Origin: an uncultured Bacteroidota bacterium
Lineage (GTDB): Bacteria > Bacteroidota > Bacteroidia > Chitinophagales > Chitinophagaceae
DNA: 64,000 nt
Direction of reading: 5' to 3'
Assembly (NCBI GenBank): GCA_903887415.1
Contig: CAISPO010000019.1
Span: 1 to 64,000, forward strand
A program made the position numbers and the translations under genes. The notes beneath the pieces were generated by a model. That model did no database searches. It saw only the letters and a list, made by a program, of their open reading frames with translations, and was not told where the DNA came from. This document shows, piece by piece, positions 1 through 7,658 of this stretch. The first letter of the stretch is position 1, and every line of letters starts with the position of its first letter.

Positions 1-100
1 AGCGTGTTCACCTCTTCCCTTTCCGAACAGAGAAGTTAAGCCGCTCATGGCCGATGGTACTGCACAACAATGCGGGAGAGTAGGTAGCTGCCATATTCTT
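1..100 (+). rRNA. rrf: 5S ribosomal RNA, 3' part (5' end outside window)
   Basis: The sequence carries the conserved 5S core (TTCCGAACAGAGAAGTTAAG near 21-40) followed by GCCGATGGTACTGC and the 3' strand GAGAGTAGGTAGCTGCC. About the first 15-20 bases of the RNA lie before the window. It is the large-subunit 5S rRNA and implies that an rRNA operon (16S-23S-5S) ends here. An intrinsic terminator follows directly. Confidence 0.93.
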
Positions 101-102
101 TT

Positions 103-137
103 AAAAGTCCCTTCCTTTAATGGTAGGGACTTTTTTT
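103..137 (+). terminator. Rho-independent terminator of the rRNA operon
   Basis: Perfect 10-bp stem AAAAGTCCCT (103-112) / AGGGACTTTT (125-134), 12-base loop, then a T run to 137, immediately after the 5S 3' end. Confidence 0.88.
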
Positions 138-211
138 ATGCAGGTATGTACCGTTTCACTGGTTAGAAAATGCCTTTTTGCGGATACCTCGTCTGCATCA
201 TAGGCAAAAAT

Positions 212-2212
212 TTAATCGGAATCAAGAACGCAGGTAAACTGCCATAATTTATGCGGCTGAATGGATACGCCGATTTTATGAACTGTACGATCAAGACAAT
301 TAGCTCGGTGCCCCAGTGACGGCACATCCTGGTCTATAAGTAACCTGTTTATTGTTTCCAGCGGTGTGTTCATGCCATAGTCGCAGCATTCGGCAAAATT
401 ATTGGTGATCTTACACCTCGCTTCAAGGCGTTCATGACCACAATAACCAGCTTTCCCGGACGTGATGGCATGGCACTGCGCATTTGCAAATAATATGGAG
501 TCGGGATAAAGCAAGGGCAATGTATCTGTTTCGTTGAGCGTTTTCAAAAGCGATGTGTAGTAGTCAGTGCGCGAAGTGGTGTCACCCTGGTCAAACACAG
601 ATGCCGCATAAAGCTTAGGGTTGCTTCTCGCCATGTTGAGTATATAAATGATCATTTGCTCCGATTTGGTCATATAGTTGGCAAACTCAGCGGTGTTACA
701 TTTCTTATAATACTCATTGTCCCAGCTTTTAGAAAACTGCGAAAGGGGAGACGTGTAGGCACCTGCGCTGACGGATTGCAACGGTGTGTAATTATGTTCC
801 TTCCGGAGGTCCAGCACGCCGGTGCCTGGAGAAAAATATCCTCCTATCTTATTGTATCGGGCGCTGAAACAAATCCGCCGGCTGCTTGCCGACCATGCGG
901 CATCGTCGGTGAGCAATGAGTTAACTATGTCAACCGCCGATCTGCCATAAACTGTATGGGGTGTACACTTTGCAAAATAAAGGCCAAGTTCGCAGTTGCC
1001 AATGAACGTCACCGCCTGGCACTGCGCGGTAGCGGCACACAGTGAATCGGGATACAAGAGGCCCAATGTATCCGCACCCAAAAGGTCTTTTAAAAAAGTT
1101 GCCACATACGCACGATCAGAAAAATTCGCATTGCCGCGGCTTAAAACGGTTTCGGCATATAACCGGGGATTTGTGCGGGCAAGATTGAGCATATAAATGA
1201 TCAACCGCGCCGTATCATTCATATAGCCGGCACTGGCGGCGGTATTGCACCTTTTGTATCTGCTGTAGTTCCAGCGCGGAGAAAAGCCCGCCAAAGGAGA
1301 AATACAGGCGCCTGGCAGGTTCATATCCGGCGGCGTGGTAAAATGATATGCTTTGCTAAACGCCTTTCCATTAATGGTACAGGAGACAGTAACGGAATAA
1401 GTAACCTCTGACGAAAGCGGTTGCTCTGGTATTGCGCAAATAGTATTCATCTGGTCTCGCCCTGTTGCCGGATGCTGCGGATCGCTCACGAAACAGGGTA
1501 TATCTGTATGCCCCCTGTCGGACAAAACAAACGTAGCATTTTCCACCTTTTGATCGCCGGTGAAGGTTATTGTTATGGGGAAGCCGCGGCCTTTATTTAT
1601 ACCAAATGGCCCGTCCAGGTTGGATATCGTAAGCGGCACCAGTTCTTCATCGTCACCCGGGTAAAAGTTTACACTCTTCCTGGCGTTGGTTGATGCGCCG
1701 GAACGATAATCAAGCACAGTAACAGAATTGCCGGCGCTATCCGCAGCATAGCCAATCCCTATCCTCCTTAACGCCGGGTTCAGTAATATTACCCGGCCAT
1801 AAAATGTATTAAAAGCCGTCACCGACAGCTCGGCAGGGCCGATGCCGTAGAATGCTTCCGAATTTTCTGCAACTTCATTTCCTTCATCCGTATAGCCGGG
1901 GTATTTCTTTTTCTCATGATGTTGGCCACCTGCTTTTTCTAAAACATCTTTGTTCAGTAAAAGATAGTTTGCATGTTTCTCACAGCCTTTGCTCGAAAGC
2001 ACAGATAGCGCAACTGCGTCAATACCCAGTTTTGCCCGCTGCTTGTTGATAACGTTAATACTCTCCTGGTATGTTGCTAATAAACTTACTGCCTGCGCGC
2101 GACTGTAAACGGAATAGGTGGTCAACGCAAGGATCAGTACGAAAACGCGCCAGGTAACACGACCATAAATAAAATTCGCTCTCTGAAAGGAATTGACTGT
2201 ACCGCTGTTCAT
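212..2212 (-). CDS. Secreted multi-module CAP-domain (SCP/PR1-like) protein
   Basis: A 666-residue exported protein. A hydrophobic segment at about residues 21-38 ends in an AQA-type cleavage site after a long charged N-region. Residues about 45-170 read as a CAP module (INVINKQRAKLG, a HANYLL helix, HHEKKKYPGY, NPALRRIGIGY). A stretch of about 175-295 looks like an Ig-like/adhesion spacer. Two further CAP-like copies follow, each opening with a W-x-x-x-YYKKCNTA / YSRYKRCNTA segment and IIYMLNLARTNPRLYA / IIYILNMARSNPKLYA; only the last keeps a CGHERLEA metal-site-like segment and a C-terminal HKIGVS strand. CAP proteins in bacteria are extracellular and mostly of unknown activity. The gene sits alone between a 5S gene and a second 5S-like sequence, transcribed towards the first. 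Family assignment is good; function is unknown. Confidence 0.8.
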   Translation of the reverse strand: MNSGTVNSFQRANFIYGRVTWRVFVLILALTTYSVYSRAQAVSLLATYQESINVINKQRAKLGIDAVALSVLSSKGCEKHANYLLLNKDVLEKAGGQHHEKKKYPGYTDEGNEVAENSEAFYGIGPAELSVTAFNTFYGRVILLNPALRRIGIGYAADSAGNSVTVLDYRSGASTNARKSVNFYPGDDEELVPLTISNLDGPFGINKGRGFPITITFTGDQKVENATFVLSDRGHTDIPCFVSDPQHPATGRDQMNTICAIPEQPLSSEVTYSVTVSCTINGKAFSKAYHFTTPPDMNLPGACISPLAGFSPRWNYSRYKRCNTAASAGYMNDTARLIIYMLNLARTNPRLYAETVLSRGNANFSDRAYVATFLKDLLGADTLGLLYPDSLCAATAQCQAVTFIGNCELGLYFAKCTPHTVYGRSAVDIVNSLLTDDAAWSASSRRICFSARYNKIGGYFSPGTGVLDLRKEHNYTPLQSVSAGAYTSPLSQFSKSWDNEYYKKCNTAEFANYMTKSEQMIIYILNMARSNPKLYAASVFDQGDTTSRTDYYTSLLKTLNETDTLPLLYPDSILFANAQCHAITSGKAGYCGHERLEARCKITNNFAECCDYGMNTPLETINRLLIDQDVPSLGHRANCLDRTVHKIGVSIQPHKLWQFTCVLDSD

Positions 2213-2404
2213 TCGAAGTATGTTAGTTCAATCAATCCAATTACTCCAATGGTCTGCTAATATATAAGCCAGGTCCATCTGTTCAATAATTATTCTGAAA
2301 AATAATCATTTTCCGATTTACTTTGAAGGTCTTTAAACTAACTTATGTTGAATATCGTTCGGAGAACGCTTATGCTGTGGGCTACAGATGCGCTTCGCCA
2401 AGAT

Positions 2405-2490
2405 ACAGAAGAAGTTGAGCGAACTATGGCCAATGATACCGCACAATCCCGCAAGTGCGGAACGCGAGAGTAGGTAGCTGCCATATTCTT
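2405..2490 (+). pseudogene. Degenerate second 5S rRNA-like sequence
   Basis: From GAAGTTGAGC through TATGGCCAATGATACCGCAC to GAGAGTAGGTAGCTGCCATATTCTTTTAAAA this follows the 5S gene at the window start; the last ~30 bases are identical. It differs in an expanded helix IV (CCGCAC 2439-2444 / GTGCGG 2455-2460), and the 5' half (from about 2350) is barely recognisable: the TTCCGAACAG core is replaced by CAAGATACAG. It may be a decayed 5S copy or a divergent extra 5S. The left boundary is uncertain. Confidence 0.65.
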
Positions 2491-2496
2491 TTAAAA

Positions 2497-2528
2497 CGCC
2501 TTCCCGATTACTTCGGGAGGGAGTTTTT
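2497..2528 (+). terminator. Terminator after the 5S-like sequence
   Basis: Stem TCCCGA (2502-2507) / TCGGGA (2513-2518), extended by flanking C/G pairs, 5-base loop and a run of five T. Same position relative to the 5S-like 3' end as the terminator at 103-137. Confidence 0.72.
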
Positions 2529-2903
2529 GTTTTTTATAAATCAAGCCGGAAAGTTGAAGGTGAAGTATAAACCTTTAAACCTTCCATCTGTTGAAATATG
2601 GAGCCAATCGTTATCGGTTAGTCGTCCCCCACCCTTTCTCAGAGAAAAAGAGTTTAGGAAAATGAAATAGTTCTTTAAGAAAAATAAAAGTACCTAGTGT
2701 GACCAGGACCAATGGCGTGTTGCTACCGGTTAAGACCTCCCTTTCACGGAGGAGAAAGGTTCTGTTCCCGTACATGCTGCGATTATAACATCCCCAATAA
2801 TTAGTTGGAGATTTCATTTTCAAAATTGGCCCCTTATCATTCCGCAATTAGGTATTAAATTTTGAGTGCGGCGAGCATGCACTGGTTTATTTTTTTAAAA
2901 CCC
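2529..2903. other. Intergenic region without a convincing gene
   Basis: No open frame here has a credible product. On the minus strand, about 2738-2690, a tRNA-like string (CCGGTAGCAACACGCC then TTGGTCC) resembles the D-arm to anticodon-arm part of a tRNA but has no acceptor stem or T-arm. A pair of overlapping complementary runs (CCTCC/GGAGG and CTTTC/GAAAG) lies at 2736-2760. The C-rich and purine-rich strings at 2627-2650 look like remnants of dispersed repeats. Confidence 0.4.
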
Positions 2904-2911
2904 TATCTTTG
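2904..2911 (+). promoter_or_regulatory. Bacteroidota -7 box for the 2970 gene
   Basis: TATCTTTG matches TAnnTTTG. It lies downstream of the most upstream in-frame start (2862), which supports the ATG at 2970 as the true start. No clear -33 TTTG is present. Confidence 0.5.
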
Positions 2912-2912
2912 C

Positions 2913-2934
2913 ACCACCTATTGCAGTAGGTGGT
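2913..2934 (+). promoter_or_regulatory. Hairpin in the 5' leader of the 2970 gene
   Basis: Perfect 8-bp inverted repeat ACCACCTA / TAGGTGGT with a TTGCAG loop, directly after the -7 box, so it would be at the very 5' end of the transcript. It may be an operator or an mRNA-stabilising stem. Confidence 0.5.
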
Positions 2935-2969
2935 CCACGGTTACTAAAGAAGGATTTAATAGGTACGCA

Positions 2970-4268
2970 ATGAAAGCAGGCTTTTTGCAGTTCAAACTGA
3001 ATGAAAAATATATACCCTATATATCCTGGTTTGTTGTTGCGGTCACTTTGTCCATGCGGATCGTTCATTTCCCGCTTTCTTCTGCTCCCTTTGGTGATGA
3101 GGGGTATTATACCATGGAGGTTAACTACCTGTCAAAGTATGGCACATACCTGTCATTAGCGCAGGGCAATTCATTTGTGAATACCATACTCATCTATTGC
3201 TTTTCTAAGATCTTTTCTTTGAATTTTCTGATCGGCTCGCGGGTACTATCCTGGATCTTCTTCCTTGTTGACGGTGTTCTGTTCCTGAAATGTTTTGAGC
3301 GATTTAAAGGGATTGGTGTTAGGGAACGATATTTTGGCCTTATTTTTTTTGCAGGCATTTCCTCAGCATGGATCGGGAAAGGATTGCCTGACCTTATTTG
3401 TTTCTCACTGCTGCTTTGTTGTTTTTATGTCCTTTCCTTAAAAACCGGCTATAAGCAGCTTTTATTTTCGGCTGTTCTTGTCTTTTTGGCGTTTGCTGTA
3501 AAACCTATCGCCATCCTCGCAATACCTGGCGTGCTTGTCTTTGTTTTTTTTACAAATATTAAAACGGCCGGGGTTGTTTCCAACTCTGTTAAGGCAACGA
3601 TTTTTATTGCTGGATTTAGCGCTTGTTTTATTGTATATGAAATACCCGGTTACCAGCTTAATCACAGGTTGATGCTCGAGGACAAAAACCATTTTTACCA
3701 TGGCGCAGTGCAGGTCCCTTCCAGCAATTCATGGCCCGAGAGATGTACCTACTTTGCTGCGTACAACCCTAATCACCGTGCAACCGAATGGCAGGTGACC
3801 TGGGAGGAAGTGGATAGTTTTAAAGCACAACATCCGGACATAAACCTGAAACTGGGTTATGTACAGTATGCCCGGGCTTATTTTTCTACCTGGATCTCGG
3901 AAATAGGGAATAAAATATTCCTCAGCCTGCCCGCTTTCACACAAGATGGTTTCTTTTTTTCAAGGTGGACACTCATCAACCGTTTTATAAAAAGCTACCT
4001 GGTCATCAGGATATTGACACTGCTTCTCATCAGCTCCATTTATTTTTTTGAGCGAAGATTCATAAAAGATAATTTATTGCTGTTCGCTATTCCTTTTCTT
4101 TTTGCGGTTTGCATATCCGTTTATATAATAACACCGCTGCAAAATAACTGGTTAATGTATTCGTTACCGTTTTTAGCTTTGCCTGTTTTTAGATTTCTGA
4201 GCAGGTATGTTAATACTGTAATTTTATTTTCTTTACAGTTTATATACATGCTCGTGTATGCACTCTGA
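2970..4268 (+). CDS. Polytopic membrane protein, GT-C glycosyltransferase-like
   Basis: About 432 residues with roughly ten hydrophobic segments. The first periplasmic loop carries SAPFGDEGYY, an acidic motif like the catalytic D/E of GT-C (ArnT/PMT-type) glycosyltransferases that use lipid-linked sugars. A longer soluble stretch with many aromatic and charged residues lies at about 225-315. The ATG at 2970 is preferred over an upstream in-frame start because the latter lies before the promoter-like box and adds an unusual Cys/Trp-rich extension. A SAM methyltransferase follows 48 bases later, probably co-transcribed, which would fit surface-glycan or lipid modification. Base composition looks more A+T-rich than the neighbours. 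The GT-C reading is inference; donor and acceptor are unknown. Confidence 0.6.
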   Translation: MKAGFLQFKLNEKYIPYISWFVVAVTLSMRIVHFPLSSAPFGDEGYYTMEVNYLSKYGTYLSLAQGNSFVNTILIYCFSKIFSLNFLIGSRVLSWIFFLVDGVLFLKCFERFKGIGVRERYFGLIFFAGISSAWIGKGLPDLICFSLLLCCFYVLSLKTGYKQLLFSAVLVFLAFAVKPIAILAIPGVLVFVFFTNIKTAGVVSNSVKATIFIAGFSACFIVYEIPGYQLNHRLMLEDKNHFYHGAVQVPSSNSWPERCTYFAAYNPNHRATEWQVTWEEVDSFKAQHPDINLKLGYVQYARAYFSTWISEIGNKIFLSLPAFTQDGFFFSRWTLINRFIKSYLVIRILTLLLISSIYFFERRFIKDNLLLFAIPFLFAVCISVYIITPLQNNWLMYSLPFLALPVFRFLSRYVNTVILFSLQFIYMLVYAL

Positions 4269-4316
4269 TAACTGCAGAATATCCTGATATTATACAAATT
4301 TCAAAAAAAGCCGCGG

Positions 4317-5129
4317 ATGAATATTGATAAATACACTAAAAACTTAAAGAATATAAACGGCATATGGTACGCAGATAAAAAACGCGAGCTGTCATATATG
4401 GAGGGCGGAAATGACATATGCTACCAGGTGGAGGATAACAGCTTTTGGTTTAATCACCGTAATAATTGCATTGCAGCAGTCGTAAAAAAATATGCACCAG
4501 GCAGGTTGTTTTTTGATGTAGGTGGCGGCAATGGCTATGTGTCAAAGGGCATCGAGGCCACAGGCACGGAAACGGTTTTAGTGGAGCCGGGCGAACAGGG
4601 ATGCATTAACGCGCAGAAAAGAAAGCTACCCAATATCATTTGTTCTACGCTTGAAGATGCCGGTTTTGATAAAAACTCAATTCCGGTCATCGGTATGTTT
4701 GATGTGTTGGAGCATATCAAGGATGACGTAGGGATGCTGAAAACTATACACAGTTACCTTGAAAAAGACGGGTTAGTGTACCTAGCTGTGCCGGCGTACG
4801 AAATGCTATGGTCAGAAGAAGACAATGTGGGTGGACACTTTTACAGATACACGCTCGGCTCTTTATCGGCCAAGCTCAAAAAAGCCGGGTTCGAAAATGT
4901 GTTTGCAACGTACATTTTTTCGGTATTGCCACTTCCCATTTTCCTGATGCGCACCATACCTAGTAAGCTGGGGTTTAAAAAGAAGTCTTACAGCGCCACC
5001 GACAACCCGAATGAACACAGGAGCCCAGGCCTGCTCGACAAAGTATGGGCATGGGAACTGGAACGAATGAAAAAAGGCAAGCCGATCTCATTTGGTGGCA
5101 GTTGTTTAATAGTGGCTAAGAAGGTGTAA
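4317..5129 (+). CDS. Class I SAM-dependent methyltransferase
   Basis: 270 residues. Motif I is LFFDVGGGNGYVSKGIE (about 65-80, SAM-binding glycine-rich loop). The acidic VEPGE follows at the end of strand 2, then MFDVLEHIKDD (motif with VLEH, typical of the Methyltransf_23/UbiG-like group) and LEKDGLVYLAVPAY. A C-terminal GGHFYRYT segment is common in methyltransferases encoded beside glycosyltransferases. It probably methylates a sugar or lipid intermediate; the substrate cannot be told. It follows the GT-C-like gene in the same direction and ends just before a small hairpin. Confidence 0.85.
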   Translation: MNIDKYTKNLKNINGIWYADKKRELSYMEGGNDICYQVEDNSFWFNHRNNCIAAVVKKYAPGRLFFDVGGGNGYVSKGIEATGTETVLVEPGEQGCINAQKRKLPNIICSTLEDAGFDKNSIPVIGMFDVLEHIKDDVGMLKTIHSYLEKDGLVYLAVPAYEMLWSEEDNVGGHFYRYTLGSLSAKLKKAGFENVFATYIFSVLPLPIFLMRTIPSKLGFKKKSYSATDNPNEHRSPGLLDKVWAWELERMKKGKPISFGGSCLIVAKKV

Positions 5130-5132
5130 GGG

Positions 5133-5150
5133 CGCCTACATAGGCGTTCT
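5133..5150 (+). terminator. Possible weak terminator
   Basis: CGCCTA (5133-5138) and TAGGCG (5141-5146) form a tight stem followed by TTCTT, right after the methyltransferase stop. The T run is short. Confidence 0.35.
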
Positions 5151-5231
5151 TCCCGAAAGCCTCCAGGACCGGTTGTTGCAAACGAGGGAGTGTGAATAAT
5201 CCATTACATTTACCAGCAAAAAATCCACAAC

Positions 5232-5957
5232 GTGCAATATCGCATACTACTTATCTCCAGCTCTGCCGTGCATGGCTATGGCTACCTGGAGTGTAATAAA
5301 GACGCCATACAGGAGTTAACCAAAGACACCGCTACCCCACTTCTCTTTGTGCCTTATGCCGCGGCCCGGAGTGAGTGGGATTCTTACACAGATAAAGTAC
5401 GCGCATTTTTCAGCAAGATGGGTATAAAGGTCATGGGCATTCATAAAGTGCCACGCACAAAAATAACAACGGACTATGAGATAATATTTGCAGGTGGCGG
5501 CAATACCTTTCGCCTGCTCCACACCCTGCAAGAACATGGCCTTATGCAGGATATACGCGAGGCTGTGCTTACCGGAAAGATGAAGTACATGGGCAGCAGT
5601 GCAGGCACAAATCTCGCCACGCGCAGCATATGCACCACTAATGATATGCCGATCGTGTATCCGACAGGTGGGTTTGATGGGCTGAACCTGTTTACTTATC
5701 AAATAAACCCACACTACCTCGACCCCGACCCCGCCAGCAGTCACAAGGGCGAAACCCGCGACCAGCGGCTGGCGGAGTTCCACCAGGAGAACAACAGCCC
5801 GGTGATCGGCCTGCGAGAAGGCGCTTATATCAATATCAATACCGATTTTGCCACAACCCATGAACTATACATAGGCGGAATAAACGGTGCCAAAATATTC
5901 GTGAAGGGTAAAGCTCCTTATGAAGCGCCGGTGAATGAAAAATTTGTGCTAGAATGA
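5232..5957 (+). CDS. pepE: Dipeptidase E (peptidase family S51)
   Basis: 241 residues, the usual length for PepE, a cytoplasmic serine peptidase that releases N-terminal Asp from dipeptides. It shows the S51 layout: IIFAGGGNTFRLL, then the nucleophile elbow MGSSAGTNLA with the catalytic Ser inside GSSAG, followed by INPHYLDPD with the active-site His. The start used is GTG at 5232 (MQYRILLISSS); there is no nearby in-frame ATG. It stands alone between the methyltransferase and the ketosynthase cluster, same strand. Confidence 0.9.
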   Translation: MQYRILLISSSAVHGYGYLECNKDAIQELTKDTATPLLFVPYAAARSEWDSYTDKVRAFFSKMGIKVMGIHKVPRTKITTDYEIIFAGGGNTFRLLHTLQEHGLMQDIREAVLTGKMKYMGSSAGTNLATRSICTTNDMPIVYPTGGFDGLNLFTYQINPHYLDPDPASSHKGETRDQRLAEFHQENNSPVIGLREGAYININTDFATTHELYIGGINGAKIFVKGKAPYEAPVNEKFVLE

Positions 5958-6013
5958 CTCTTTTCATTACACGCAGAAACCCATACTAGATAGCTTTTCC
6001 ACAAAATAGCTGC

Positions 6014-6021
6014 TAACTTTG
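6014..6021 (+). promoter_or_regulatory. -7 box upstream of the ketosynthase cluster
   Basis: TAACTTTG fits TAnnTTTG, 51 bases before the ATG at 6073. A CTTTT string at 5994-5998 could serve as a weak -33 element. Confidence 0.5.
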
Positions 6022-6072
6022 ACCTTTACATAAAGAACACTACTTTTAGAAATTACGCAAGCAGATCAAATA

Positions 6073-7296
6073 ATGAACAGAGTGGTAATAACCGGCCTTG
6101 GCATTTATTCATGTATAGGCTCCAATCTTGAGGAAGTAAAACAATCACTGTACACCGGCAAGTCCGGCATCATCTATTCGCCTGAAAGAAAGGACTTCGG
6201 CTATGCTTCTGCGCTAACTGGTTTTGTGAACCGCCCAAATCTAAAGGGTGTGCTCGACAGGCGCGCCCGGCTGATGATGCCTGAGCAGGCTGAATTTGCT
6301 TATGTCTCGACGCAGGAAGCGCTTAATATGGCGCAGATAGACAGCGCATACCTGGAGCAGCACGAGATCGGGCTTTTATTTGGCAACGACAGTTCCGCAA
6401 AGCCGGTGATAGAAGGAGTAGATATTGTTCGTGAAAAAAAGGATACCATGATGTTGGGCTCTGGCTATGTGTTCCAGACCATGAACTCTACGGTGAATAT
6501 GAATCTGGCTACTATCTTCAAGATACGCGGCATAAACTTCACCATCAGCGCGGCCTGCGCCAGCGGCTCTCATGCCATTGGCCTTGGTTATATGTTTATC
6601 AAAAATGGCATGCAGGACTGCGTCATTTGCGGCGGTGCGCAGGAAGTCAACGTTTACTCCATGTCTTATTTCGACAGCATTGCTGCCTTTTCTACACGCG
6701 AAAGTGACCCGGCAAAGGCTTCCCGCCCGTTCGACCGGGATCGCGATGGCCTTGTGCCAAGCGGCGGTGCTGCAACTGTGATCCTGGAAAGCCTGGCGTC
6801 TGCCCAAAAAAGAGGCGCCAAAATACTGGGCGAAGTAATTGGTTACGGATTTTCATCTAATGGCTCTCATATCTCTAACCCCACTGTGGAAGGGCCGCTA
6901 AGGTCGCTTGAAAAGGCATTGACAGATGCAGGAATACAGCCAAACGAGGTCGATTATATCAACGCACATGCCACCTCCACTAAAGCAGGCGATTCGAGCG
7001 AGGCGCGGGCTATAAACACACTCTTTGGCGGCTCGAAGCCCTTTATCAGCTCCACAAAATCGATGACCGGCCATGAGTGCTGGATGGCGGGCTCCAGCGA
7101 AATAGTCTATTCCATGCTGATGATGGAAAACAACTTCATAGCCCCAAATATTAATTTCGAAAATCCGGATGAAGACTCCGCACCGCTAAATATTGTCACA
7201 AGTACGCTCGAACAGGAGTTTGATGTATTTCTCTCTAATTCATTCGGCTTTGGCGGCACTAACTCTTCGCTGATCGTTCGGAAATGGAGAGAATGA
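6073..7296 (+). CDS. Beta-ketoacyl-ACP synthase (FabF/FabB-like ketosynthase)
   Basis: 407 residues, full-length condensing enzyme. Catalytic Cys162 lies in SAACASGSHAIG, His299 in NAHATSTKAGD, Lys329 and His334 in SSTKSMTGHE; the C-terminal SNSFGFGGTNSS glycine motif is intact, so it should be active in decarboxylative Claisen condensation. It differs from housekeeping FabF in context: next come its own ACP, an LpxL-like acyltransferase, a polysaccharide deacetylase and LolA-like proteins, as in aryl-polyene/flexirubin-type loci. It probably elongates a dedicated acyl chain on the ACP at 7404. No ketoreductase or dehydratase is nearby, so reductive steps would have to come from fatty-acid synthesis enzymes. 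Confidence 0.9.
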   Translation: MNRVVITGLGIYSCIGSNLEEVKQSLYTGKSGIIYSPERKDFGYASALTGFVNRPNLKGVLDRRARLMMPEQAEFAYVSTQEALNMAQIDSAYLEQHEIGLLFGNDSSAKPVIEGVDIVREKKDTMMLGSGYVFQTMNSTVNMNLATIFKIRGINFTISAACASGSHAIGLGYMFIKNGMQDCVICGGAQEVNVYSMSYFDSIAAFSTRESDPAKASRPFDRDRDGLVPSGGAATVILESLASAQKRGAKILGEVIGYGFSSNGSHISNPTVEGPLRSLEKALTDAGIQPNEVDYINAHATSTKAGDSSEARAINTLFGGSKPFISSTKSMTGHECWMAGSSEIVYSMLMMENNFIAPNINFENPDEDSAPLNIVTSTLEQEFDVFLSNSFGFGGTNSSLIVRKWRE

Positions 7297-7391
7297 TAAT
7301 AGCGAATAAATAACAATAATAATTATTCCAATCTTAATTAAACCTTTTGCACTTTGCAGTAGCACCTGTTCCTGTTTCAAAATAAATATTT

Positions 7392-7399
7392 TATATTTG
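7392..7399 (+). promoter_or_regulatory. -7 box just before the acyl carrier protein gene
   Basis: TATATTTG fits TAnnTTTG but ends only 4 bases before the ATG at 7404, so a transcript from it would have almost no leader. It suggests a second start site for the downstream genes; it may also be chance. Confidence 0.35.
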
Positions 7400-7403
7400 C
7401 GCT

Positions 7404-7658
7404 ATGGACAGTAACATTATACAAAAAATTAATAATTTACTCATTGAGGAGTTTGAGGTTGAGGCAGAAAGCATTACACCAGATGCTACCCTTAAAGAAG
7501 TATTAGACCTGGATAGCCTTGACTACATCGACCTTATCGCAATTACCGAATCCAACTTCGGATGTAAGGTAAAACCGGAGGATTTTAACAGCATCGCGAC
7601 TTTCCGCGATTTCTACAACTATATTGACGCGCACACAAAGGTGAAGGAACTGATATGA
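7404..7658 (+). CDS. Acyl carrier protein
   Basis: 84 residues, acidic, with the phosphopantetheine site LDLDSLDYIDL (Ser38) at the start of helix II and the downstream ITESNFGCKVKPEDF. It carries acyl chains as thioesters for the ketosynthase upstream and the acyltransferase downstream. A 107-base gap separates it from the ketosynthase. Its TGA overlaps the ATG of the acyltransferase (ATGA, 7655-7658), which implies translational coupling. It is distinct from canonical AcpP in sequence around the DSL motif, as expected for a dedicated pathway carrier. Confidence 0.93.
   Translation: MDSNIIQKINNLLIEEFEVEAESITPDATLKEVLDLDSLDYIDLIAITESNFGCKVKPEDFNSIATFRDFYNYIDAHTKVKELI

Noticed and set aside
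2611-2847. 78-codon open frame upstream of the GT-C-like gene
   Set aside because: No signal, motif or upstream promoter; lies over repeat-like and tRNA-like sequence.
5316-5861. Long open frame antisense to the peptidase E gene
   Set aside because: The pepE frame has all S51 motifs; the antisense frame shows no recognisable motif and is His/Cys-scattered, a shadow.
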